Shown here piece after piece: positions 42,145 through 50,842 of a stretch of 64,000 bases of DNA. Both the position numbers and the translations under genes were made by a program. The DNA comes from Pseudooceanicola sp050897975 (lineage in GTDB: Bacteria; Pseudomonadota; Alphaproteobacteria; Rhodobacterales; Rhodobacteraceae). Position 1 is the first letter of the stretch. Each line of letters starts with the position of its first letter. The notes under the pieces were generated by a model that saw nothing but the letters and a program-made list of their open reading frames with translations, made no database searches and was not told the origin of the DNA. Location: positions 1 to 64,000 of the forward strand of contig NZ_JBPAXY010000004.1 of the NCBI RefSeq assembly GCF_050897975.1, given 5' to 3'.

Positions 42145-43869
42145 ATGTCGAACGCGCGCTCAGGCGGCGCCCTGGGGTTCCTGTACAAGGAACACATCGT
42201 TGCCGAACCGGGATACAACCGCTGGCGGGTGCCCCCCGCCTCCATCGCCATCCATCTGTGCATCGGCTCGGTCTATGCCTGGTCGGTGTTCAACCCCGCG
42301 CTGACCCGCCAGCTGGGCGTCGTGGCCCCGGCCGCCGATGACTGGAGCCTGGGCTCGGTCGTCTGGATCTTCTCGGTGGCCATCGTCTTCCTTGGCCTGG
42401 CCGCGGCCTTTGCCGGCAAGTGGCTGGAAGATGTGGGTCCGCGCATGGTCGGCGTCGTGGCGGCCTTCCTCTGGGGTGGCGGCTTCCTCATCGGCTCGGT
42501 CGGCATCGCCTCGCATCAGCTGTGGCTGATCTACCTCGGCTACGGGGTGCTGGGGGGCTGTGGCCTGGGGCTGGGCTATGTCTCTCCGGTGTCGACCCTG
42601 ATCCGATGGTTCCCGGACCGGCGCGGCATGGCCACCGGCATGGCCATCATGGGCTTCGGCGGCGGCGCGATGATCGCGGCCCCGGTGAAGGGCTGGCTGC
42701 TGGCGAAATACGCCACCCTGCCCACCTTCGTGGGCACCCAGGACGCCATCGCCACCGTTACCGAGAATGGCCGTGTCTTCGCCGAAACGGCGACGGGCAA
42801 GATCGAGGTCGTGCTGGCCAATGCGGCCCAGGTCGCCTCGATGGGCGGTGAGGCCGGGTACTATGCGGTCGGCACCGGCGACACCGGCGCCTCGCAGACC
42901 TTCGTCACCCTGGGCGTGGTCTATTTCATCGTGATGATCCTGGCCGCCTTCCAGTACCGCGTGCCTGCGGCCAACTGGAAACCGGCGGGCTTTACCCCGA
43001 AACCCGTTGCCTCGGGCATGGTCAGCCAGAACCACGTCCATATCGACCAGGCGCTGAAGACGCCGCAGTTCTGGCAGCTGTGGATCATGCTGTGCTTCAA
43101 CGTGACCGCCGGGATCGGCGTGATCGGCGTCGCCAAGACCATGATGTCGGAAATCTTCGGCACCGTGATGCCGCTGGTGGTGACCGCCGGTTTCGCCTCG
43201 ACCTATGTTCTGATGATCTCGGTCTTCAACATGGTGGGGCGGTTCTTCTGGGCTTCGACCTCTGACTATATCGGGCGCAAGGCGACCTACATGTGCTTCT
43301 TCGTGCTGGGCACGGTGCTGTACCTGTCGATCCCCTATTTCGCCTCGGCCGTGGCGACCAACCCGGCGCTGATCTACCTGATCGGCTTCTACGCCGCGAC
43401 GATGATCATCTTCTCGATGTATGGCGGCGGCTTTGCCACCATTCCGGCCTATCTGGCGGATATGTTCGGCACCATGCATGTGGGCGGCATCCACGGGCGT
43501 CTGCTGACCGCCTGGTCCACCGCGGGCGTTCTGGGGCCGCTGGCCATCACCTCGCTGCGGCAGATGTCGGTCACCAAGGCGATCAACGACCTGGCGGGCA
43601 AGATCGACCCCGACGCCTTCGCCCAGGCCTTCGGCGCGCCGCTGGCGCAGCTGGATCAGCTGGTGGCGGCCAAGACCGTGACCATCGCCCGTCTGATGGA
43701 GATCGCCCCCGCGGGCACCGTCGACCCCACGCCCAGCCTCTACAACACGACCATGTACTGCATGGCCGCGCTGCTGGTGGTGGCCTTCTTCGCCAACCTC
43801 GCCATGCGTCCGGTGAAGGAACATCACCACCATGACGAGCCGGGCCTGGATCCGGTGCCGGGCGAGTAA
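42145..43869 (+). CDS. OFA-family MFS transporter (oxalate/formate antiporter-like)
   Basis: A 574-residue transporter with about 12 hydrophobic segments. N-terminal features include IHLCIGSVYAWSVFNPALT, typical of the OFA family, and an MFS loop RWFPDRRGMATGMAIMGFGGGAMI. It is longer than the usual 400-430 residues. Extra hydrophilic insertions lie at about 190-255 (between membrane segments) and 480-545, and the C-terminus is His-rich (EHHHHDEP). OFA members exchange or import oxalate, formate, pyruvate or other monocarboxylates. The ATG at 42145 follows GGGAGG. It lies downstream of a two-component system and a phased operator array, so it is the likely target. Confidence 0.92.
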   Translation: MSNARSGGALGFLYKEHIVAEPGYNRWRVPPASIAIHLCIGSVYAWSVFNPALTRQLGVVAPAADDWSLGSVVWIFSVAIVFLGLAAAFAGKWLEDVGPRMVGVVAAFLWGGGFLIGSVGIASHQLWLIYLGYGVLGGCGLGLGYVSPVSTLIRWFPDRRGMATGMAIMGFGGGAMIAAPVKGWLLAKYATLPTFVGTQDAIATVTENGRVFAETATGKIEVVLANAAQVASMGGEAGYYAVGTGDTGASQTFVTLGVVYFIVMILAAFQYRVPAANWKPAGFTPKPVASGMVSQNHVHIDQALKTPQFWQLWIMLCFNVTAGIGVIGVAKTMMSEIFGTVMPLVVTAGFASTYVLMISVFNMVGRFFWASTSDYIGRKATYMCFFVLGTVLYLSIPYFASAVATNPALIYLIGFYAATMIIFSMYGGGFATIPAYLADMFGTMHVGGIHGRLLTAWSTAGVLGPLAITSLRQMSVTKAINDLAGKIDPDAFAQAFGAPLAQLDQLVAAKTVTIARLMEIAPAGTVDPTPSLYNTTMYCMAALLVVAFFANLAMRPVKEHHHHDEPGLDPVPGE

Positions 43870-43921
43870 GCGCGGGGCAGAGGCACCCGGGCCGGACGGT
43901 CCGGGGTGCGATGCAAGGTCA

Positions 43922-43948
43922 AGGGGCGCCCTGCGGGGCGCCTCTTTT
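43922..43948 (+). terminator. terminator of OFA transporter gene
   Basis: AGGGGCGCC and GGCGCCTCT form a stem (with one G-T pair) closed by a short loop and followed by CTTTT, about 55 nt after the stop codon. Confidence 0.75.
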
Positions 43949-43971
43949 GCGTGGCAGGGGGAGGCTGCGTT

Positions 43972-44002
43972 GGGTAAATGCTCGCACGATGGGCATTTAC
44001 CC
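43972..44002. promoter_or_regulatory. 10-bp inverted repeat upstream of FGGY gene
   Basis: GGGTAAATGC (43972-43981) and GCATTTACCC (43993-44002) are perfect inverted copies separated by 11 nt. The centre is about 80 nt before the FGGY-kinase start. It could be an operator for a dimeric regulator or a leader hairpin. Confidence 0.6.
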
Positions 44003-44066
44003 GGATGGCGCCCTGGGCTACGCAGACGTATGGCCCGCCTGTTGCGGGCGAATGGGGGATGGCGAG

Positions 44067-45569
44067 ATGTCCTGGCTTGGCATCTTCATCGACAGGGCAG
44101 AGATCACCGGGCTGCTGACCGACGACAGCGGGCGCTGCCTGGCGCGCGACAGCCTGCCCCTGACCTGCGTGCCCGGTGCCCAGGGGCAGGACGAACAGGA
44201 CCCCGCCGATTGGTGGGCCGCGACCGTGGCGCTGATCGACGCCCTGCAAGAGGCGGATGCCGGGGCCCTGACGGCGGTGCGCGGGATCGGCCTGGCCGGG
44301 CATGGCGAGGGGCCGGTGCTGCTGGACGGGCAGGGCCGGGTGCTGTGTCCCGTGCCGCTGGGCGGGGCGGCGATGGCCGCGGGCGAGGGCGCCCTGGCGG
44401 CGTCCCTGGCCCGGCTGCGGGCGCGGGATCCGGCGCGGCTGGCGCAGCTGGCCCTGATCCTGACACCGAAGGACTACCTGCGCCACCGGCTGGCCGATGA
44501 CCTGGCCCGGGTGGCGGGGGCGGCGCGGGCCGAGGGGGCGCCCGGGGCGGTGACCGATCCGGCCAGCGCCAGTGAATGGCACCTGCTGGACCCCGCCGGG
44601 CGGAACTGGTGCCCCCAGGCCCTGGCCCGCGCCGAGCTGACGGCGGCACAGCTGCCCGCGCTGCGCGATGCCACCCGGCCGGTGGCCCGGCTGTCGGACC
44701 TCTTGCGCCGCCGCTGGGGGATGCGGCAGGCCGTGACCCTCGGCACCGGCTGCGGCGAGACGGCGGCCCTGGCCACCGGGCTGGGGCTGGTGGCGCCGGG
44801 GCAGGGGGTGCTGTCGCTGTCGGGCACCGGCTGGGTGCTGGTGGCCGATGGCGCCGAACCGGCGCAGCCGCTGCCCGGTCTGCGCTGCCTGCGCCATGCC
44901 CTTCCCCGGCGCTGGCTGCATATGGGGGCGGTGCCGATGGCGGGCGACAGCCTGGCCTGGCTGGGCCGTGCCGCCGGATCCTATCCGACCGATCTGACGC
45001 GGCTGGCGCAACAGGGCTTTCGCGGCCCGGGGGCCGAGCTGTTCCTGCCGCCGCCCGCGCCCCAGCCCTTCGCCTCGCCCCTGCCGGGACCGGGGGCCGC
45101 AGCGGCCCCCGCGCTTGCCCCGGCGGCGGCCTTTGTCGGACTGGCCGGGCACAGCGACTTGCCCCGCCTGGCCCAGGCGGTACTGGAAGGGGTGGCCTGC
45201 GCCCTGCGCGAACTGTGCGACCGGCTGCGCGCCAATGGGGTGCGGCTGGAACGGATGCAGGTCATCGGCGCAGGCGCCCAGTCGCGCCTCTGGGTCGAGA
45301 TCCTGGCCACCCAGCTGAGGCTGGACCTGTGCCTGCCCGCCGCCGGGGTCTTCGGCGCCGCCCTGGGCGCGGCGCGGCTGGCGCAGCTGTCGGTCAGCGG
45401 CGTGGCGCCGCCGGTAATCTGCACCGCACCGCCGGTGCTGGACCGGGTCATGCCGATGTCCGATCACGGCGCCGCCTACGAGGCGCAATACCGCCGCTTC
45501 CGCGCTGTCACCGATCAACTGCGCGGCACCCTGCCGGGCGACGGCGCCGCGCCGGGCGGCGGGGCCTAG
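44067..45569 (+). CDS. FGGY-family carbohydrate kinase-like protein, degenerate
   Basis: A 500-residue protein with the FGGY (xylulokinase-like) layout. It has an N-terminal domain, a C-terminal LSLSGTGWVLVADG phosphate-2-like segment, and VIGAGAQSRLWVEILATQL, the adenosine-binding signature. Several active-site features are altered. The N-terminal ATP motif (usually GIDxGTSxxK) reads GIFIDRAEITG. The sugar-contact W-x-D-x-R region reads CPVPLGGAAMA. The catalytic Asp of the GxGD motif is E231 (GCGETAAL). It may be a non-catalytic or re-purposed kinase fold. The ATG at 44067 gives the family N-terminus. No sugar transporter gene is adjacent. Confidence 0.78.
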   Translation: MSWLGIFIDRAEITGLLTDDSGRCLARDSLPLTCVPGAQGQDEQDPADWWAATVALIDALQEADAGALTAVRGIGLAGHGEGPVLLDGQGRVLCPVPLGGAAMAAGEGALAASLARLRARDPARLAQLALILTPKDYLRHRLADDLARVAGAARAEGAPGAVTDPASASEWHLLDPAGRNWCPQALARAELTAAQLPALRDATRPVARLSDLLRRRWGMRQAVTLGTGCGETAALATGLGLVAPGQGVLSLSGTGWVLVADGAEPAQPLPGLRCLRHALPRRWLHMGAVPMAGDSLAWLGRAAGSYPTDLTRLAQQGFRGPGAELFLPPPAPQPFASPLPGPGAAAAPALAPAAAFVGLAGHSDLPRLAQAVLEGVACALRELCDRLRANGVRLERMQVIGAGAQSRLWVEILATQLRLDLCLPAAGVFGAALGAARLAQLSVSGVAPPVICTAPPVLDRVMPMSDHGAAYEAQYRRFRAVTDQLRGTLPGDGAAPGGGA

Positions 45570-45766
45570 CCGGGCGGGCGCCAGAACCGGCCCGCACGCG
45601 CGCCCCGGGGCGGCGCGGTTTTCCGCGTTCCGGGGGGATCACAAAAATTTTTAAGTGATTTTGTCACGTTCTCTGCGACGGACAGGCCAAGTTGTAACGT
45701 ACCACAGCTATGCGTCGCCCGGCCCGGCCCCCTCCGCCCGGCCCAGAACGAATATTCGGAGACTAT

Positions 45767-47005
45767 ATGCCCCGTCCCGCCTCTGGCCCCCGTGCCCCCC
45801 TGCCGTCCCCGTCCCGCCCCGCGCGCCGTCGCGGCCTTCTGCTGGCCCTGGGCCTTCTGGCCCTGCCCCTGCCCGCGCTGGCGCAGTTCGGCGGGGGTGG
45901 GCCGACCGAGGTCGGGGTGATCGAGCTGGAGGTTTCGGCCGCCCCCTATCAGGTGGTACTGCCGGGCCGCGCCGTGGCCCATGACCAGACCGAGATCCGC
46001 CCCCGGGTCGAGGGGCTGGTGGAAGAGATCTCTTACCGCGCGGGGACCCGGGTCGAGGCGGGGGATCTGCTGTTCCGTCTGGAAACCGATACCTATGACG
46101 TGGCCCTGGCCGCCGCAGAGGCGCAGCTGGCCAGTGCAGAGGCCACCCGCAGCGCCGCCCAGGCCCAGGTCGACCGTTACGAGCGGCTGGAAGGGGTCGG
46201 CTCGACCCGGTCCGACCTGGATCAGGCGCGCGCCAGCCTGGCCTCTGCCGAGGCCAGCGTCGCCGCCGCCGAGGCCAGCCTGAAATCGGCCCGTCTGAAC
46301 ATCGAACGCACCGAGATCCGCAGCCCGATCGCGGGGATCGTCGATCTGGCGCAGGTGTCCGAAGGGGCGCTGGTGACCGCCAACCAGTCCCAGGCGCTGA
46401 CCACGGTGACGACGATGGACCCGATCTATGTCGACGTGCAGGAAAGCTCGGCCCGGATGCTGCGGGTGCGCAAGCGGCTGGACGAGGGCACGCTGACCCG
46501 CGCGGGCGATCTGGACATCGGCCTGGTGCTGGAAACCGGCGACACCTACGAAGGCATGGGCCGCATGGTCAGCCCGCGCAGCGAGGTTTCGACCACCACC
46601 GGCACCGTGGATTTCCGTATCGAGTTCGACAACCCCGAGCGGGTGATCCTGCCCGGCCAGTTCCTGCGCGTGACCATCACCCTGGGCGAGACCCAGGCCA
46701 TCCTGGTGCCGCAGCGCGCCACCTCGCGCGGGTCCGACGGATCGTTGACCGCCTTCATCGCCGAGGGCGAGACCGCGCGCCAGGTCACCCTGACCGCGCA
46801 GGGCACCTGGCAGAACGCCTGGATCGTCACCGAGGGCGTTTCGGCGGGCGACCTGCTGATCGTCGACGGGTTGCAGAACCTGCGCGACCGCGGCGCCGTC
46901 ACCACCGTGCCGGTCACCATCAACGCGGCGGGGCTGGTCGAGGATCAGGCCCCGGCGGGGGATGCAGGCTCTGAGACCGGCGCCGATGCGGCGGCGGGCG
47001 AGTAA
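45767..47005 (+). CDS. RND efflux periplasmic adaptor (AcrA/MexA-like)
   Basis: A 412-residue membrane fusion protein. A basic N-terminus plus a hydrophobic stretch ending at ALAQFGGGG gives a signal peptide. Lipoyl-like halves (AHDQTEIRPRVEGLVEEI and TEIRSPIAGIVDLAQVSEGALV) flank a coiled-coil hairpin rich in Ala/Glu (about 115-185). A beta-barrel domain (PGQFLRVTITLG) follows. It links the RND pump to an outer-membrane channel; no TolC-type gene lies nearby. The ATG at 45767 follows GGAGA. The pump gene starts 6 nt after its stop. Confidence 0.94.
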   Translation: MPRPASGPRAPLPSPSRPARRRGLLLALGLLALPLPALAQFGGGGPTEVGVIELEVSAAPYQVVLPGRAVAHDQTEIRPRVEGLVEEISYRAGTRVEAGDLLFRLETDTYDVALAAAEAQLASAEATRSAAQAQVDRYERLEGVGSTRSDLDQARASLASAEASVAAAEASLKSARLNIERTEIRSPIAGIVDLAQVSEGALVTANQSQALTTVTTMDPIYVDVQESSARMLRVRKRLDEGTLTRAGDLDIGLVLETGDTYEGMGRMVSPRSEVSTTTGTVDFRIEFDNPERVILPGQFLRVTITLGETQAILVPQRATSRGSDGSLTAFIAEGETARQVTLTAQGTWQNAWIVTEGVSAGDLLIVDGLQNLRDRGAVTTVPVTINAAGLVEDQAPAGDAGSETGADAAAGE

Positions 47006-47011
47006 CCTCCC

Positions 47012-50000
47012 ATGGTCAATTTCTTCATTCACCGCCCCATCTTCGCCTGGGTGCTGGCCATCATCACCATGCTGGCCGGCGCCTTCGCCTTCACCCGCCT
47101 TCCCGTCTCGCAATACCCCGAGATCGCGCCCACCACGGTGCGCATCTCGGCCAGCTACAACGGCGCCACCGCCGATGCGGTGCAGAACTCTGTCACCACG
47201 GTGATTGAGGATGCGATGACCGCCCTCGACGGGCTGCTTTACATGGTCTCCTCCTCGCGCGAGGGCTCGGCCTCGATCACCCTGACCTTCGACGAAAGCG
47301 TCGAGCCGGTGGATGCCCAGAACGAGGTGCAATCGCGGGTCAGCCAGATTGAAAGCCAGCTGCCCGACCGGGTGCAGGACAGCGGTGTGCGGGTCTCGCG
47401 CTCGTCCTCTTCCATCCTGATGGTGGGGGCGCTGGTCTCGCTCGACGGGCGCTATTCCACCGTCCAGCTGGGCGACATCCTGGACAACCAGGTGACCGGC
47501 CCGGTGCAGCGGACCGAAGGGGTGGGGGGCATCAACGCCTTCGGTTCTGGCTATGCCCTGCGCATCTGGCTGGATCCGCTGTCGCTGGCCCAGTACCAGC
47601 TGACGCCCGCCAATGTGACCTCTGCCGTGCAGGCGCAGAACACCACCGTCTCGGTAGGTTCGCTGGGCGAGCTGCCCACCACCGAGGGCCAGCAGTTCAC
47701 CGCCACCATCACTGCCCAAAGCCAGCTGACCACGGTCGAAGAATTCGAACAGATCCTGCTGAAGACCGAAGAGGACGGCTCGGCCGTCTTTCTGGGCGAC
47801 GTGGCGCGGGTCGAGATCGGGCAGGAAAGCTATGGCTCGAACTCGATCTTCAACGGCATCAATGCCGCGGGCTTCGGGGTGAACCTGGCCACCGGGGCCA
47901 ATGCCATCGACACCGCCGAGGCGGTGCGCGCGACGCTGGACCGGCTGTCCACCGCGCTGCCCGAGGGGGTGGATATCCGCTATGCCTACGACACCTCGCC
48001 CTTTGTCGAGAAGTCGATCGAGAAGGTCTATCACACGCTGATCGAGGCGGTGTTGCTGGTGCTGGCGGTGATCCTGATCTTCCTGCAAAAGTGGCGCGCC
48101 ACGCTGATCCCGATCATCGCGGTTCCGGTGGTCCTGCTGGGCACCTTCGTGGTGCTGGCGGCCTTCGGCTACACGATCAACACCCTGACCATGTTCGCTA
48201 TGGTGCTGGCCATCGGCCTGCTGGTGGATGACGCCATCGTGGTGGTGGAAAACGTCGAACGGGTGATGGAAGAGGACGGGCTGTCGCCGCTGGAGGCGAC
48301 GGAGAAAAGCATGGGCCAGATCACAGGCGCCCTGGTGGGCATCGCGCTGGTCCTCTCGGCGGTCTTCCTGCCGATGGCCTTCATGGGCGGCTCGACCGGG
48401 GTGATCTATCAGCAGTTCTCGGTCACCATCATCACCGCCATGGTGCTGTCGGCGCTGGTGGCGCTGATCCTGTCGCCCGCGCTTTGCGCCACGATGCTGC
48501 GCCAGACCCATGGCGAGGGGCCGGGTATCGCCCGCTGGTTCAACCGCAACTTCGACCGGCTGGTCGGTGGCTATTCCGCCACGGTGGCGCGCCTGCTGAA
48601 GGCGCCGCTGATCGTACTGGTGGCCATGGTCGCCATCCTGGGCGCGGCCTGGTCGCTTTACCAGAAGATCCCCTCGTCCTTCCTGCCGGCCGAGGATCAG
48701 GGGGTGATGATGATCATCGTCAACCTGACCGAGGGCTCGACCACCGCCCAGACCCGCGCCGTGGTGGCCGAGGTCGAGGACTGGCTTCTGAACGAACAGG
48801 CCGAGACGGTGGAGTCGACCTTTACCTCGCTGGGCTTCTCTTTCGGGGGCTCGGGCCAGAGCCGCGCGATGCTTTTCGTCAAGCTGAAGGATTTCGACGC
48901 CCGCGCCGAGGGCGGGCTGAGCGCCACCGACCTGGTTGCGGCGGGCAATGCGCGTTTCACCGGCAACCGCGCCGGGCGGATCTTCTTCATCCAGCCGCCC
49001 GCGATCCCGGGGCTGGGCAATACCTCGGGCTTCGAGATGTACCTGGTCGACCAGGCGGGCAATGGCACCGAGGGGCTGCGCCAGGCGGCCTCGACGCTGG
49101 AGGACATGGTCAACGCCGACCCCCGGGCGCAGAACCTGCGCATCCAGGGCAATGACGACGAGGCGGTGCTGCGGATCAACATCGACCAGCAGAAGGCGGA
49201 AAGCCTGGGCGTCTCGCTGACCTCGGTCAATGCGATGCTGTCGACGATCTTTTCCGGGGCTTCGGTCAACGATTTCAACATGAACGGCAACCTGCGCCCG
49301 GTCATCGTGCAGGCCGACGCGCAATACCGGATGCAGCCCGAGGACATCGAGAAGTGGTATGCAGTGAACGCGGGTGGCGAGGCGGTGCCCTTCTCGGCCT
49401 TCATGGAAACCGAATGGGTCGCCGCCTCGCCCTCGCTGGCGCGTTATGGTGGCACGCAGGCGATGTCGATCTCGGGCGCGCCGGGGGCGGATGTCAGCTC
49501 TGGCGCGGCGATGGACGCCATGGAGGAACTGGTGGCCCAGATCCCCGGCGGCTACGGCGTGGCCTGGACCGGCCTTAGCTTCCAGGAACAGCAGTCGGGC
49601 AACCAGGCGCCCTTCCTCTACGCCCTGTCGGTGCTGGTGGTCTTCCTGTCTCTGGCCGCGCTGTACGAAAGCTGGTCGGTGCCCTTCTCGGTGATGCTGG
49701 CGGTGCCCGTGGGCGTGCTGGGCGCGCTGCTGGCGGCCTGGGTCACGGGCGGGTCCAATGACGTCTACTTCAAGGTGGGCATCCTGACGACCATCGGCCT
49801 GGCGGCGAAGAACGCCATCCTGATTGTCGAGTTCGCCAAGGATCTGGAAGAGAAGGGCCGGGGCCTGATCGAGGCCACGGTCGAGGCCGCCAAGCTGCGC
49901 CTGCGGCCGATCCTGATGACCTCTTTCGCCTTCATGCTGGGTGTGGTGCCGCTGGCCATTGCCTCGGGCGCGGGGGCGGCAGCGCAGAACGCCATCGGTG

Positions 50001-50113
50001 TGGGTGTGCTGGGGGGTATGGCCGCGGCCACCTTCCTGGGCGTCTTCGTGGTGCCCAGCTTCTACGTCATCGTGCGCAAGGTGACCGACAAGCGGGTGCG
50101 CCGCGCCTCCTGA
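47012..50113 (+). CDS. RND multidrug efflux permease (AcrB/HAE1-like)
   Basis: A 1033-residue HAE1-type RND pump of the usual length, with 12 expected membrane segments. The N-terminus is VNFFIHRPIFAWVLAIITMLAGAFAF. The proton-relay aspartates are in AIGLLVDDAIVVVENVERVM (D406, D407). The second half starts near VALILSPALCATMLRQTHGEG, and GLAAKNAILIVEFAKDLEEKG carries the conserved lysine. It exports hydrophobic or amphipathic compounds with proton antiport as an adaptor-linked trimer. A terminator follows its stop; no local regulator gene is visible. Confidence 0.96.
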   Translation: MVNFFIHRPIFAWVLAIITMLAGAFAFTRLPVSQYPEIAPTTVRISASYNGATADAVQNSVTTVIEDAMTALDGLLYMVSSSREGSASITLTFDESVEPVDAQNEVQSRVSQIESQLPDRVQDSGVRVSRSSSSILMVGALVSLDGRYSTVQLGDILDNQVTGPVQRTEGVGGINAFGSGYALRIWLDPLSLAQYQLTPANVTSAVQAQNTTVSVGSLGELPTTEGQQFTATITAQSQLTTVEEFEQILLKTEEDGSAVFLGDVARVEIGQESYGSNSIFNGINAAGFGVNLATGANAIDTAEAVRATLDRLSTALPEGVDIRYAYDTSPFVEKSIEKVYHTLIEAVLLVLAVILIFLQKWRATLIPIIAVPVVLLGTFVVLAAFGYTINTLTMFAMVLAIGLLVDDAIVVVENVERVMEEDGLSPLEATEKSMGQITGALVGIALVLSAVFLPMAFMGGSTGVIYQQFSVTIITAMVLSALVALILSPALCATMLRQTHGEGPGIARWFNRNFDRLVGGYSATVARLLKAPLIVLVAMVAILGAAWSLYQKIPSSFLPAEDQGVMMIIVNLTEGSTTAQTRAVVAEVEDWLLNEQAETVESTFTSLGFSFGGSGQSRAMLFVKLKDFDARAEGGLSATDLVAAGNARFTGNRAGRIFFIQPPAIPGLGNTSGFEMYLVDQAGNGTEGLRQAASTLEDMVNADPRAQNLRIQGNDDEAVLRINIDQQKAESLGVSLTSVNAMLSTIFSGASVNDFNMNGNLRPVIVQADAQYRMQPEDIEKWYAVNAGGEAVPFSAFMETEWVAASPSLARYGGTQAMSISGAPGADVSSGAAMDAMEELVAQIPGGYGVAWTGLSFQEQQSGNQAPFLYALSVLVVFLSLAALYESWSVPFSVMLAVPVGVLGALLAAWVTGGSNDVYFKVGILTTIGLAAKNAILIVEFAKDLEEKGRGLIEATVEAAKLRLRPILMTSFAFMLGVVPLAIASGAGAAAQNAIGVGVLGGMAAATFLGVFVVPSFYVIVRKVTDKRVRRAS

Positions 50114-50131
50114 GCGGAGCGCAAGCAAGAG

Positions 50132-50168
50132 AAAGGCCGGGGTGGTTCGCATCATCCCGGCCTTTTCT
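50132..50168. terminator. terminator after RND operon
   Basis: AAAGGCCGGG (50132-50141) pairs perfectly with CCCGGCCTTT (50156-50165), followed by TCTGT. It lies between the pump gene and the convergent zinc-ribbon gene and can serve both. Confidence 0.85.
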
Positions 50169-50203
50169 GTCTGCGCGTGGCGCCAGCGGCCCTGGCCAGT
50201 GCT

Positions 50204-50521
50204 TCAGTCGAAGTCGAAGATCTCGCTCAGCAGCGATTTCCGTTTCTTCTTCTTGTAGTACTTCTTGTCATAGCGCGGCTCGCCGTAGTGGGCGGCGCGC
50301 GGGTCATAGCGGCGGTCGTGCGCCTCGGCCGGGTAGGGCTCTGGAGGGGCGGCACGGCGCTGCGGCTGCGGCGCGGGGGCCAGCTCTTCGGCGCTGCGTT
50401 CGATGATCTTGTCCAGCTCGCCCCGGTCCAGCCAGACGCCCCGGCAGGTCGGGCAATAGTCGATCTCGACCCCCTGGCGGTCGGTCATCAGCAATTCGGT
50501 TCCATCCACCGGGCAACGCAT
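50204..50521 (-). CDS. zinc-ribbon (TFIIB-type) protein
   Basis: A 105-residue protein. The N-terminal zinc ribbon has CPVDG (C3) and CPTCRGVWLDRGELDKII, a zf-TFIIB-type domain common to small bacterial proteins. The C-terminal part is low-complexity, Pro/Arg/Tyr-rich, ending with DKKYYKKKKRKSLLSEIFDFD. Such proteins lack an assigned function. AAAGGAG precedes the ATG. Confidence 0.88.
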   Translation of the reverse strand: MRCPVDGTELLMTDRQGVEIDYCPTCRGVWLDRGELDKIIERSAEELAPAPQPQRRAAPPEPYPAEAHDRRYDPRAAHYGEPRYDKKYYKKKKRKSLLSEIFDFD

Positions 50522-50604
50522 CCGGGCATCTCCTTTACATCTTGGTCGGGCCTTCCTTCCAGATGGGCGCGGGCCCCTCGGGGCGCAACCGTCGCGCGGC
50601 AGGC

Positions 50605-50635
50605 GTTAACCAAGTGTCTGGAAAATTTGACACTT
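50605..50635. promoter_or_regulatory. inverted repeat and TTAACCA half-site upstream of CtrA-like gene
   Basis: GTTAACCA at 50605-50612 resembles a CtrA half-site. It is followed by AAGTGTC (50612-50618) and GACACTT (50629-50635), a 7-bp inverted repeat with a 10-nt spacer that contains TTGACA (50627-50632). I cannot place a matching -10 box at good spacing. The region lies about 210 nt before the CtrA-like gene and within the divergent spacer shared with the zinc-ribbon gene. Confidence 0.35.
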
Positions 50636-50842
50636 ATCCTTTCGTATAGATGACCGGGGCGGGGTAAACAGGATATGACTTACTCATCGGACCAAGGGCA
50701 GACGCCCCGGTCCGCGAGACGGGCCCAGGGGCCCGATGCGAAAGATCCTGATCGACGGTGTGGGCCGCAGATGCCCTCCGTCGGCGGCCATCTCTCTCTT
50801 CACATCGTCGATCCAGATCGTAGGGATGAAAAGGAGAACGGG

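Noticed and set aside
45566..50155. Open frame of about 1,500 codons antisense to the RND genes
   Set aside because: The protein is His/Gln/Arg/Gly-rich with no known domain, and is a typical antisense shadow of GC-rich genes. The plus strand has two clear RND proteins.
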